64,000 bases of DNA from Ceratotherium simum simum (taxonomy: Eukaryota; Chordata; Mammalia; Perissodactyla; Rhinocerotidae): NCBI RefSeq assembly GCF_000283155.1, contig NW_004454177.1, positions 29,610,790-29,674,789 on the forward strand. The letters run 5' to 3'. The notes beneath the pieces were generated by a model. That model saw only the letters and a program-made list of their open reading frames with translations, ran no database searches and had not been told where the DNA came from. Positions 11,201 through 22,684 of this stretch are shown here, one piece after another (position 1 is the first letter of the stretch; each line of letters opens with the position of its first letter). A program made the position numbers and the translations under genes.

Positions 11201-12179
11201 ATTATTAATGTTTAATTTGTCACTTATCCTTACAACTCTTCAGCATATAAAAATTACCTTCTTGCTGAGATGATAGCAGGATATCCAAATGCTACGTCGA
11301 GCCTTCACCTTCATTTCTTGGCAAACCTAAAATTCGACTTCAAATTTCCTCAAATTTAAGTCCTTTCTTCTGAACTGATAACTTTACTGAATAATAGCTG
11401 TCATAGTTTCCTCTTCTTCATATTTCTGATCTCTAATATCTTCATTTTTATGTTTCTTGGGATACATTTTAAAATGTCTTTAGAATTGCATATATTACCT
11501 CTTCTACATGTTGTAACATCTCATCTTTATCTATAAATATGGACCACCACGTGTATTTTATTTTCCACTAAGACATCTGTGTAAATGAAATAAACATAGA
11601 TCTCCTTTATTGTTCCAACTATTTGGCTAACATGAATTCAATTCCATTTTGCTCTTTCTTTCCAACTTACAGCAGCCTTTTCTGGCTTCCTTGTACTTTT
11701 GTTCACTTTCCCTCTTGCCAGCAAGAGATCTGTCTGTGATTCTTGGTGGCATTCTTAATTTGCTTTAGGGAAAATTCTTTTTCTGTGACACAATAGGCAG
11801 GCAAATTGCACTAGTAGAAAAGTGCATCTTCCCTGTTCCAAGATGACCCGCTTGCTAACTATCAAAATCCAGGGGTGGGGAAAGTGGTAAATTTCTCAAC
11901 CACATCAAGCGTGCTTCCTGTTATTTTGAGAGCTTATTACAATTTGTAACTCTATTTCCAATCCAGATCAGCCTGATGACTGTATTTTCACAATAGCTAC
12001 CTCTGTTGAATCTGTAATTATTGTGTACTGTGCTCATTGGTCTGCAATTGTAACTTCTCAAATGTCTTCCTTCTAACTTCTCTGCCTACTAAAATTGATG
12101 TTTACCTGTCTACTTTGGTCGATGACTCACGATTCTATTTAATTTTACTTATTTATAGCAAATATGTTATAAAATGCCC
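11201..12179. other. Unassigned, AT-rich; nothing recognised
   Basis: About 1 kb with no repeat family I can name, no open frame of interest and no RNA-like structure visible by eye. Confidence 0.45.
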
Positions 12180-12825
12180 AGTTATATAAAACTTTAAAAG
12201 AATGGTTTAATTAACATTCATACACTCGTCTTTTAGCTCTTAAACATTAATATTTCCCATATTTTGGTCTATTTTTCTGACATATTTTGAATTAACTTTT
12301 AGGCATCATAGTAACCTGTAATTATTTCATTATATTTTTCTAAAATATAATAAAAAATAATTTAAATTTTCCTACCTAAACATAATTTCATTCTCACACA
12401 AAATCAAGTGAATAATTGTTCCTATCATAATTTAATAAAAACTCACTACTCAAGTTTCCCCAGTTTTCCCTAAATTATCACAAATGATTTTCCCTTGAGG
12501 GTACTACTTAAGTCACATTTAATCTAAAACAGACACAGTTTTCAAGACATTGATTTGTTGAAAGCTAGGTCAATTTTTCCTTTAGAGTATTCCAAATTCT
12601 GAATCTTGATGACTGCTTTCTCATGGTGTCATTTCATTTGTTCCCCTATCTCCTGTATTTCCTGTAAATTGGAATTAATTCTGAGGACTTGATTAGTTTC
12701 AGGTTAAACATTTTTGGCAAGAATAGTTAATAGGCGATTCATATAGTTTGTTTTGTATTATAAGATACGTGTAATGATGGACTGTTCTACATTGCTTATA
12801 CTGATGAGTGAGTTCACATGGTAGC
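12180..12825 (-). mobile_element. L1M 3' UTR copy A, antisense
   Basis: Antisense old L1 3' UTR. It runs from 'aacattaatatttcccat' through 'agtttccccagttttccc' and 'gacattgatttgttgaaagc' to 'tcaggttaaacatttttggc'. It lies head-to-tail with a related copy immediately to its right (12835-13560) in the same orientation. Confidence 0.7.
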
Positions 12826-13011
12826 TGTTTTGTTTACTTTATTTTTATTTTTTGTAACTCTTTATTTTTGCATATTTTCACACTTCAGGCAAGTTACAAG
12901 AACAAAACAAATAACACATATATAAACATTTTACCCAGATTGACCAACTGATTATATTGTGTCCCTTTTTGTTTTACCCTTCTGTCTCTTTCTTTATACA
13001 TGTGCATGTGC

Positions 13012-13050
13012 ATCGCTTCTCGGCCTTTTGGCTAAGATCAAGTGTAGTAT
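13012..13050 (+). pseudogene. 3'-truncated U2 snRNA retropseudogene (nt 1-39)
   Basis: These 39 bases match nucleotides 1-39 of the spliceosomal U2 snRNA without a mismatch, compared with the sequence as I know it. The match starts exactly at U2 nucleotide 1 and ends just after the branch-point recognition element (GUAGUA, U2 33-38). The 17 bases before it (12995-13011) recur directly after or overlapping its end (13048-13064) with one mismatch, which is a TSD. The last three bases of the U2 match ('tat') are also the first three of the second TSD copy, so the true U2 segment is 36-39 bp. No poly(A) tail is present. There is no promoter context and the fragment lacks the Sm site and all 3' stem-loops, so it cannot be a functional snRNA. 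Confidence 0.9.
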
Positions 13051-13072
13051 ACATGTGCATGCGCCCTCGCGT

Positions 13073-13100
13073 GCGCACACACACACACACATGCACACAC
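13073..13100. repeat. CA microsatellite
   Basis: Alternating CA run with one 'atg' interruption, next to the U2 fragment. Confidence 0.9.
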
Positions 13101-13560
13101 ATATTTAAAACTTTTATCTTAGTCATTCGAGAGTAAGTTGGAATATCACACCATTTGACCCCTCCGTCCTTTACTGGGTGTTTACTAAGAAAAGAACATT
13201 GTCTTCCATACTCCACAATTATTAAAATCACTAAATCTAACATTGAAGCAATATTTTAGTATTTATTCCAGAGATTATATTCAATTTCTGTCAATTGTCT
13301 CTAGGATGCCGTTTGCATATATATTTTTCCCAGTCCAGAATCTAATCAGGTATCATATACTCCATTTAGCTGTGATGGCTCTTTATTCTCTTTTAGTCTA
13401 GAAGAGTTTCTTAGTCTGTCTTTATGCTTTATGATCCTGATATTTTTTAAAAGTCCTAGCCAGTTATCTTGTAGAGTGTCTTTTAATTTGGTTTTGTCTG
13501 ATGTTTTCTCATGACTGTGTAGATTTAAGGAAGTCACATTTACTCTTGAGAATCACGGAT

Positions 13561-13934
13561 TGTTTTAAGGATAAATTGAACCCCAGATTAAAAAATACTT
13601 AGCACATTTCATTTTCTCTACTCCATGAAAGATATCGCTAATAAACAAAAGCTCTCTTGTCTACTAAACCAGATTTGAATTCAGAATCCTTCTCAATACA
13701 ACACTTCCTACAACCAAAATAACTAAAAAAGAAACACCTATTTGACACTCTTTTTCTTAGACTCTTTCTTCTACTTAACTTATATGGTTATTTTTATATG
13801 GCTTGCTTATTTCAGCTTAATCTATAGCCACTGAATATATAAGGTGCCAAACTCACAGGACAAGTGGTGTCGCAGCAAGCACTACTTAAATGGCATAATT
13901 GAGAGAAAATGTGTTTCATAGGGCGTAAAGCAGC
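13561..13934. other. Unassigned
   Basis: No feature recognised. Confidence 0.4.
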
Positions 13935-14140
13935 TCTGGAGTCTAGTTGAACTGGATTTTATCCTGATTAGGATTGTCATTGTGATAAAATGACTTATTT
14001 GTTTTGAATCTCAATATTCTCATCTATAAAAGAAACAGCATTGCCTATCTTATAAGATTAATGTGAGAAACGGAGATGTTGGACATTTACCCAGACTATG
14101 GCAGGCATTGGGCAATTAGTAACTATTATTATTACTTTCA
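13935..14140 (+). mobile_element. MIR SINE, sense
   Basis: Ancient tRNA-derived MIR. The core reads 'ttttgaatctcaatattctcatctataaaa', and the 3' end has 'atggcaggcattggg' followed by 'taactattattattac'. Confidence 0.75.
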
Positions 14141-14679
14141 TTACTTGCTAGACTATGCTTTAGGAGTTTTTACTTGGAATCCTATCTTAACATTTGCTGC
14201 TAATAGTGATTGATAGATGACCTTAAGAAATCCACATCAGAAAGCACATAGGAAGCATCCATGCACAAGTAGTTATGGAAAAAATGCTGTAGGCAATCAG
14301 GATGGTGTCATATGGAAAACATACCTCTGACTGTGTATCTATCCCAAATTCTCTTACTCCCTCCATAGTTTCTTTCCTAAGCAATCACACTGTGGGGGTA
14401 TTCAATGCTGCTTCTAACTTTCTCAAAGCAATAGGCCTATTTCTCCTTTTATTTTCAACAACTCACTATTTTTTACCCTTACCGAACCCCTGCCGCCTGT
14501 ACCCTCTCAAACTCACCGACCATGTTGATTTCCTAATCTTAAACTGTACATAGAAAAAAAAACAACTAATAATAAAATGGTTGTTAATATTCAGGAGCTT
14601 TAACTTTTCACTTCCTAACTGCCATTTGCTTCATAGGAGGATTACTTAAACGTTACTCATCCTAAAATCAATAATGAAA
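14141..14679. other. Unassigned
   Basis: No recognised repeat. A C-rich patch at 14460-14520 has no family assignment. Confidence 0.4.
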
Positions 14680-14925
14680 TTCTTATCTGTTAGGGACTCT
14701 ACAATTGACAAAACTCTTTCATTGATATTATTTCATTTGATTCTCAAAAACGGTTCTTTGAGGTGCTCAAGGCAGAAATTATTGTACACATCTTAATAAT
14801 AAATAATCTCAATCCAGGAAATTTCAATGACTAGTCTAAAGAAACATAGCTAACAAATTGATGAGGATACAAACTGGTTTCCTCTAACTCCATACTCCTT
14901 GCTATTTCTACTTCATAAGGTTTCT
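14680..14925 (-). mobile_element. MIR SINE, antisense
   Basis: Antisense MIR: 'tatttcatttgattctcaa', a core 'caatgactagtctaaag' and 'gatacaaactggtttcctc' follow the usual order of an inverted MIR, strongly diverged. Confidence 0.6.
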
Positions 14926-15374
14926 TGACTGCTTTATGATTGCTGTTGGAGCTCCTAAAGTCCTAAAAAATACTTTGATGTCCACGATGAAACTAAACCT
15001 CTCAATAAGAGCAGGTTTGAATCAGCCACACTATCTGTGGGAATACGTAGAACAATCGAGATTCCTTCCTCCTGACTCTTCTATCCCTACAGATACATAT
15101 TTATCTGTATTGTGATTTCTCTTAATCAACTGTTTCCTCTATGTCTGAATCTTTGAACTCAATTTATTGAGACATCTATCCTCAGCTTAAGATCATTTGA
15201 AATCAGGAAAGAACTAATCACAGGAGAGAAATTTATTAGATAAGACAGAAATTGACTCTAATATTTTTAAAACAAGAAGCAAATGACTTCTCTTACATAC
15301 CTTTACTCATCATCATTAAGGCTAAACTGAAGCACAGATTATATAATACTTGGCAGGTCCCATGGCTTTAAATA
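14926..15374. other. Unassigned
   Basis: No recognised repeat or coding signal. Confidence 0.4.
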
Positions 15375-16440
15375 CCATCTCTATGATAATAACATACCCA
15401 CAGTGTAACTTTAGCCACAACAGCCAATAACTCCAGACTTGTGTGCTCAACTGCATATATGACATCTCTAACTGTATGTTTAAACAACATCTCAAAAGTA
15501 ATATGTCTCAAAACCAAACTTCTGAAATATATCCACCTCCAAAATTACCCTTCTTATTCCACATTTTTCCACATCTCAATAATTGTCAATTCCATGTTAT
15601 ACCTACTCTGGCTAAAAATCTTGGCGTCATCCGTGACTCCAAGCTCATAGCCAATATTCAGTTTTCCGAGAAATTCTATTTGTCCTATCATCAAAATATC
15701 CAGCTGATGGATTTTTGATGAATATTTGCACCACCCAGGTGCAAATCACCATCATCTCACACTTTGTTGCAATAATCTTCTAAGATGTCTCCCTATTTCT
15801 ACCCTTGCCCTCACTGTTAGTTCATTTTTAACCCCCCAAAAATTGATCTTTTTAAAGTAAAAATCTGGTCATGTCAACTCTTTATTCAGAACCCCCCAGT
15901 GACTTCTCACTTCACTCAAAGTAAAAGCTGAAGTCCTTAAAATGATCTAGAAGGTCCTCATAGTGTGTTCCCATTCCCAATACTTCTGTGACTTTACCTT
16001 CTACAACTTTTATTCTGCTTAATTCTGTTCTGTTCATGGAACATACCAAGCACTTTCTTGCCTCAGGCCACTTACCTTGCTATTCCTTTTGCATGGACTG
16101 CCCATTCCCCAGATATGCTCAAGATTCACTTCCTCACCTCCATTAAATCTATGTTCAAATATCACCTTATCTGTGAAGCCTTTCATAATTACCTTATTTA
16201 AAATAGCTAATCTCACTGCCTCAATTCTCCCTATTCTTATTATCTCATCCTATTCAGCTGCACAGCCCTTTTCACTGCCAGATAAACAATATATTTTACT
16301 TATCTGTTGACCTGTGGCCTGTTTCCACTGGCAGAATTAAACCTCCACGAAGGAAGAATGTTTGTTCTCCAATGTATTCCCAGCAACTAGAACAGTATCT
16401 AGCACATAGCAGGCACTCAATACATTTGGTTGAATAAATT
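15375..16440 (+). mobile_element. L2 LINE, C-terminal ORF2 remnant and 3' UTR, sense
   Basis: The longest sense L2 piece in the window. 15440-15720 still reads as the C-terminal part of a CR1/L2 ORF2; around 15600-15640 the translation gives Ala-Lys-Asn-Leu-Gly-Val-Ile-x-Asp-Ser, a hallmark of that domain. Downstream come the L2 blocks 'ctcaaagtaaaagctgaag', 'cttgcctcaggccacttac' and 'ctgtgaagcctttcataat', and the terminal block 'cagtatctagcacatagca' followed by a 'ggttgaataaat' end. Multiple stops and indels make it non-functional. Confidence 0.85.
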
Positions 16441-16469
16441 AATGCAGTATAATTGCATTCTTTTCATTG

Positions 16470-16585
16470 TACATTTTAGCAATGAGAAAACAGACCAGAG
16501 ATAGTAAGTAACCTACTCAAGGTTAGTGAGTGACAGTGAGAGTGACAGTGCCAGAGCTAGTAAGGAAGAAAGGAAATCCTAGCTC
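16470..16585 (-). mobile_element. MIR fragment, antisense
   Basis: Inverted MIR core: 'caatgagaaaacagacc', 'agtaacctactcaaggtta' and 'gtgccagagctagtaagg'. Confidence 0.6.
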
Positions 16586-18699
16586 GAAAGGACTGCTAGC
16601 TAAATCTGGCCTAGGTGTCCACAAGCCAAAAAGAACTGCTTAGACCTGATTCAGTCAGTGAAGGTCAGTGGTTAAGTGTCTATACTCATCACTTCTATTG
16701 GACTTTTTTTTATGAGCTGTGCTAAATTAACATTGAGTGGTACAATGACAATAAAAATGTTATTTGAGTTTAGTAGGCGATAGTTGCATATTAAAGCATA
16801 TTAACAGTTGTTAACTTCCAAATCAGACAATGCTTACTCAAAGCTGACCACTATTCAAGAGTTTATTAATTTAACATTGTTTAACCTTGAGGCCATGCTG
16901 GCAAAGGGGGAGGGTGTATTTAGCCTAATGATTTAGAATTTTATATGGGAAAATCTTAAAGCAGCAGACCACACATGCTTTCTTCTGAAAAATAGAAAAA
17001 ATTCAAATTTCAAAAATATTGTGGTTGCTGCTAGGAAAGGGGTGCTATAAAGGTCCGTATGGTGAAGTTTTCAGCTGGTACAGATATTTCAGATAAGCAA
17101 TTGTGTTCTCTTCCTGCCAGAACTTGCTAGGCAAAGACACAGTTGCAGCCACAGAATTCCTGACTAATTATATAAATATGCAAATCATTTGTAGATCATG
17201 GTTAACTTGTGAATGACCTTTGGTATGAAACACTAGTTTAGGAGAATAGAAAAAAGAATCAGCTATAGATACAAGATAGTCAAAAATAGTTTATCCAGTA
17301 AAAGCTTACTAACTTTGGGGGTTAGCATGTATAAAACTAAAAGACTTTAGGCTACTAGTTCAAGATGCCACATGAGTTTACACAGTTTTCTCTTTTCTAA
17401 CTTCAAGTTTACATTGATGGAATTTTTTTAAGGGCAATAAACCTATAACAGAAAATAAATGAGAGTGGAGCCATCAGCAAATAAGGCAGTGTATTAAATG
17501 TTTTGAAGTTGAGGGGAATGGTAGAATGTTGTCAGGTGAAATGAAAGCTACCTCCTAAATATGCCCAAGAGTGGTGGCGGAGGAGGGCAAAATCCAGACT
17601 CTGGACTTGGCATCTGCAAGTGTGATGAAAGGCAGAAGAGAGAAGAAGATGGGTTGAAAACAGGATAATTAAACATCAACATAGCAGAAAATCAGATCTT
17701 AATTTCTGCATTGTTATGTTCATTTGTAAAGTTAGCTTAAGAAATATAATCTTTCTCAGGCTAATTTAAATAGAAAAGGAATTTGTAGGGATTTCTGGGA
17801 AGGCTGGAGAACCAGAAAATGGAAAAACAAAAATGACACAGTAAAATCTCAATTGCCAAAACCACAGAACGACGTCTCAAATGGTCTCTCATAATAAGTT
17901 CAATATTGTAGTACCATCACTGAGCATTGGATGCTATGGCTGCATTGATACTGCTGGCGAAGGTTGATGAGGACTCCAAGAACGAACTTTCTGATTCCTT
18001 AAATCACTATAGAATAAAACTCCATTATGGTGCAGCTGATTAGCTGAGCCTAGCTCACGAGGGCATGCCCTAACTGCCGAGTTACAGGGAAAATAGGATC
18101 TGTTTTTTATAGAGACAAGCAGTTTCTGCCATCAATATTTCTTTATTGAGCTCCGATATTGGGTAAGAAAATGAACATAAAATGTAATCATTGAGAAACA
18201 ACTTATAATTGCTAGAAGTGGGGAAGAGGTAAATGGGAGTCTATAGATAATACTTAATGTGTATGTATGTATTAACTCTATACATACAGTTAGAGATAAT
18301 TTTATATAACTATATAATTTATATAATTTAATAAATATATATCTAATCAGAAGAACTAAAGCTAGAAAAAGGTGAGCATAGATGAATTCGGTTTGGTTGT
18401 TAGATTAGGATGAAGAGAGAAGCAGAGGAAATGGATGGCTTTTCATCACAAGTTCTTGCCTACTTCACTTTGTCACACTCATGTTTTTGATAAATTTAAA
18501 AAGTAATGCTTTTGATCAGAAAATTATGAATTTACACAAAATTAAGAGAGATTGGACTAAAGGCTGTCCATTTCTAAGGGTCTGATCCTGGACTTCCATG
18601 ATTCTGTGATACTATAATTCCAAATCACAAGTATAGAACCTGTGGGAATTTCTGGAAGCCCTATCTTCTGATCCGACATCAATTTATTCGATGTATTCA
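16586..18699. other. Two-kilobase unassigned stretch
   Basis: I recognise no repeat family, RNA gene or plausible exon across this interval. An AT-rich low-complexity patch lies at 18295-18350. Confidence 0.45.
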
Positions 18700-19390
18700 T
18701 CCATGATTATTTATCATCAAGGAAATGCAAATCAAAACCACAGTGAGATACGACTTTCTGCTACTAGTATGGCTATAATCAAGTTGTCAAATAATAAGTA
18801 ATAAGTGAGAATGTGGAGAAATGGAACTCTCTCAAACTGCTGTTGAAAATGTAAAGTGGTACAGCCACTTTGGAAAACAGTCTGGCAATTCCTCGAGGTG
18901 TTAAACAAAGTTACCATATGACCGAGCAATTGCACTCTTAAGTATATACCCAAGAGAAATGAAAACATATGTCCACATAAAAACTTATACAGGAATTATA
19001 CACAAAAACTTATACAGCTATATGTTCATAACAGCATTATTTATAATAGCCAAAAAGTGAGAAACCCAATGCCCATCAGTTGAAGAACAGATAAACAACC
19101 TTTATCAGTCACAGAAGGACAAATACTGCAGGATTTCACTTATATGAGGTATCTAAAGCAGTCAAACTCTTAAGCAGAAAGTAGGATGATGGTTGCCTGG
19201 GGCTGGGGGGAGGGGAAAACGAAGAATTGCTGCGCAGTGGGTTATAGAGTTTCAGTCATTCAAGATGAAAAGGTTCTAGTGACTTGCTTTACAATATGTG
19301 CGTAGAATCAATAATATTGTACACTTAAAATTTTGTTTAAAAAGATAGATTTCTTGTTATATATTTCTTACCACAAGAAAAACAAACATT
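18700..19390 (+). mobile_element. L1MB-like 3' end, sense
   Basis: Sense L1 3' region: 'aaatgcaaatcaaaaccaca', 'acagccactttggaaaacag', 'gcattatttataatagcc' and 'ggttgcctggggctgggggg', with terminal block 'gtacacttaaaattttgttt' and an A-rich end around 19370. An 18-bp stretch 'acacaaaaacttatacag' at 19000-19017 echoes the bases just upstream (18978-18990), a local duplication. Confidence 0.82.
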
Positions 19391-19439
19391 ATGGAAATAT
19401 AAATTTTTTTACAAAGATAGGAAACTTGAGTAGCTACAA

Positions 19440-19895
19440 AAAACAAAACAAAACAGAAAAAATGCAACAACTTGTGGTATGTCCATAAAATTGAACATTT
19501 TTAAACCATAAAAAAGAATGAAATATTGATATGTGGTACAATGTAGATGAACCTTGGAAACATTATGTTAAGTGAAAGAAGCCAGTCACAAAAAACCTAT
19601 ACATTACATAATTTCTTTTATATGAAATAGCTAGAATAGTCAAATCTATAGACTAGAAAATAGATTAGTGGCTGCTTGGGGCTTGGAGGTACGGGAGTAG
19701 GGTGTAATAGTATATCTAGAGTGTAGGGGGTTTATTTTTGAAATAATAAAAATATTCTAAAATTGACAGTGGTAATCATTGCACAGATCTGTGAATACAC
19801 TAAAAACTATTGAATTGTACACTTTAAATGGATGAACTGTGTGGTACATGAATTTTATCTTGACAAAGCTGTTATTAATAGTAAAAAATAAATGA
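19440..19895 (+). mobile_element. L1 3' UTR (second copy), sense
   Basis: Another sense L1 3' UTR: 'gaatgaaatattgatatgtg', 'gttaagtgaaagaagccag' and 'gtggctgcttggggcttgg', with terminal block 'ttgaattgtacactttaaat' and then 'gaattttatcttgacaaag'. It lies just after the L1MB-like end in the same orientation but is a different subfamily end. Confidence 0.82.
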
Positions 19896-20284
19896 AAAAG
19901 ACAGGACACCCAGTGCTCTTAATGGTGGGTCATATGAAATATTTCATGGAGAAGGAGATAAACCAGCAGCCTGGCACTTGCAAAGAAAGTTGAATATATA
20001 TCAGAGTATAGACAAGGCAAAAGCAATCTGGGGAAATAATTAAGCAGTTAATTAATGATTTGACTCAAATGTACTTGTGGTGAAAGCTGTAGATGGAGTA
20101 GCCATTGAGGCCTTAGAATAAACCAGTTTCAAAGCAATGTCTACCATTGCCCAGGGATCATTGTTAGAAGACCTGACTCCCCGCAAGAGTGAAGAGCAGA
20201 GGAACCTGAAGAGAGTTTTGTTGTCCAGAAGGGAGTCAAACTCTGGGAACAATAAAAATATAAGCAGATTTATTTTCTTAATTC
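19896..20284. other. Unassigned
   Basis: No recognised feature. Confidence 0.4.
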
Positions 20285-21250
20285 AATGAACTGACTTTCA
20301 AATTCATAAAGAAAAATAAACGATAATAGCCAAGAAAAAAAGTAATAATAGAGATGTATTCTTATAAGATATTGAAATGTATTACAAAGTTATAACAAAT
20401 AAAACAGTGTGGGCTCGTTTTTTATAAAAACACATCTTTATTGTGTTTAAATGTTCTTGCATTATACAGATACTTAGTCATATAAAGTTAGACTTCATGT
20501 TAAATATAAATTAAATACAAAAAACTATAAGCAAAACAGCTGGACAGTCCCTCCAAGCCATGCATCCTTATTGAAAATGTGTGCTGCAATGATGAAACCG
20601 TACTAAATATCATGCTCTGAAAATTAACTGTAGCCAAATGTAAATGTTTAAAGGAGTCATAAAGGGCAAAGTGATATGGAATAAAACTCATAAATGGATA
20701 GGTCAATGGAACTGAAGAGAAAATTTAGGACAAACCCAAGTATGTAGGGATATTTAGTTTTTTAGAAAACATTTTAACTCAGTGGGTAAAATATAAATTA
20801 ATCAACAAATGGCATTCAAACAATTGGGTAGTCATGTAGAACAAAATAAGGTTTAATCTATTCCTCATAATTTCAATAGCATAAATTCCAATTTGAATCA
20901 AAAAGTTTAAATGGAATAAAAACCAAATATATAAAAGTACAGGATGACATAATGAAATGCATTTTATTACCCTGAAGTTGGAAAGACGTTTCTAAATGTG
21001 ACAATATCTAGAGAAAGATTGATGAATTAAATTACATAAATCTCAAATATATCCTGAAAACAAAAATCACCATCACTAAAAGAGTTACATCTTATCTAAC
21101 TACACTCCTATAGTATACTTGACATAATACACACACACACACATGCTTCATATATAGGGATAAATAAAAAAAGTTATTTAATACATAAAGAGGCCTAAAA
21201 AATAAATATAAAAGAAATTAACAGGAAAAAGGAGTAAACACAAATACAGA
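20285..21250 (+). mobile_element. L1 ORF2 C-terminal fragment, sense, interrupted at 20421-20683
   Basis: Sense L1 ORF2 sequence: 'actttcaaattcataaag' and 'aaataaaacagtgtggg' to the left of the interruption, then 'ggataggtcaatggaact' and the region around 20800-21070 to the right. The order matches an ORF2 C-terminus. A CA run sits at 21129-21143. Heavily decayed with many stops. Confidence 0.75.
20421..20683 (-). pseudogene. mRNA-3'-end-like insert (possible processed retrocopy), gene unidentified
   Basis: This block interrupts the L1 ORF2 fragment. On the minus strand it looks like the 3' UTR of an ordinary mRNA, ending in 'aataaagatgtg' with a short A-run about 14 bases later, as expected of a processed transcript copied by L1. 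I could not identify the source gene, and no clear TSD is visible (only a short 'gctc'/'actc' resemblance). An unrecorded repeat is the main alternative. Confidence 0.45.
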
Positions 21251-22224
21251 GAGCTCATCTGGAAGGAGAACACTTTGAAGACTTCTAATAAGTTGAAAGG
21301 AAGAGAATGACTTTGGTTTAGAATTGGCGCTTAGGGAGAATATGGGGAGGGAAATAGGAACCATTCCAATCCTTCTAACTAAAGGGTTCCTTCCTGAGGT
21401 AATGGCCCTGAGTTTACTTCATCCCCTAAAATATGTAATCAGCTTCAACCTACCCTAACTATTCTTAAGCAAAAAGGAGAATTTGGGGGTACGGACTGAA
21501 TTAGGAATACTACAAATTAAAGAGTATTGTATTTGTAGGTTTTTATTACTTATAAACACAGAGAAATATACATATCCTATTCTTGTAATTGTACTAGTTT
21601 GTGTTTGTACGTTTGATTGGATTTAATACTATATATGCTTTATTTTCCCCAATGACATAGCATAAAAATCTGCCAAGTAAATTATCCTAATTAAAACTTT
21701 TTCGATTTCTCTTCACTCTTTTTTCTCCTAATAGCTATGCTTCAATATCTGTCTCTGGAACAACTAAGTGGTAAAAAATGCCACACAAATTTAATTAAAA
21801 GTGAAATACTGCTTATTGTAAAAACAATGAATGATTTTGAAAGGCATGTGTTTTCAGTATGTTAGTCATTATACCTCAACATGCATTTCTATATTTCTAA
21901 TACTGGGGCTGATGGCTGGTGGTACATTAAATGATTTCATGTCCTGGGTTTATGCTGTTTTCCTGCTTGCTTTCACAGATTTAACACCTCTTTATGGTCA
22001 AGTAGAAGAGTCTGTGAAAAGCTGCCATTACTGACAAAAGGAAGCTGTGGGGAGACAGACACCATTCCATGTCATTATTGACAGGAGCATAGCAGGGGTC
22101 AGTTCACGTGTTACTCTGAGGACGCTAGTAAACCTTCAGAAGTCGGTGTACTAGACTCAAGCTAATAGCTCTTCCCTTGCTGATCCCCAGTTTTAGAGAT
22201 GCTGATTAATTTGACTCTTCTAGA
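21251..22224. other. Unassigned
   Basis: No recognised repeat family or gene signature. Confidence 0.4.
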
Positions 22225-22680
22225 GTATAGAGGTTAAGGATCAACTATGTAAAGCTAGACTGTCCAGCTCCAAAACTACTAGTATTTGACCCCGAGCATT
22301 TACTTAACTTCAGTGTACCTCAGTTTCATCATTTTCAAAATGGTGCTATTAAGTTTCTTGTAATAATTGATTATATTAATTAATGTAAAATGCCTACAAT
22401 GATGACTACTAATCATGTAAGATCAATAAATATTAACTATTGACAAAAGAAAGAAAGACAAGGCACTTAGCACCAGAAGAAAATATGAAAATATAGATTA
22501 GATTGAGTAGGTGAGAAAGTCTGTAGATTTTGAACTCTAAAGCTTGCGTTTAGATTAAACAATTGCCGTCAAAGAAGTAGCAGGTTATTAAAAGAGAATG
22601 ATCTTGGGAATTAGAGTGGCCTGATTTTCAGTTGTAATTCTGACATTTACCAGCTGCATGGCTTTAGACAAGTGGTTTCT
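22225..22680 (+). mobile_element. Two MIR fragments, sense
   Basis: 22225-22440 is a near-complete MIR ('cttcagtgtacctcagtttc' core, 'gatcaataaatattaac' end). 22590-22680 is a shorter 5'/core piece ('gtaattctgacatttaccagc'). Confidence 0.7.
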
Positions 22681-22684
22681 AACC

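Larger units (their letters stand above)
12835..13560 (-). mobile_element. L1M 3' UTR copy B, antisense, carrying a U2 fragment and a CA repeat
   Basis: Antisense L1 3' UTR, recognisable from 'caagttacaagaacaaaac', 'tttacccagattgaccaac', 'gagagtaagttggaatatc', 'cactaaatctaacattgaag' and 'gtttgcatatatattttt' to 'tggttttgtctgatgttttc'. Where the usual copy has only a pyrimidine-rich or TA simple repeat, this one holds a truncated U2 snRNA copy (13012-13050) followed by a CA microsatellite. Confidence 0.78.

Noticed and set aside
13012..13050. Functional U2 snRNA gene
   Set aside because: Only 39 of about 190 nucleotides are present, with no Sm site, no 3' box and no snRNA promoter elements upstream.
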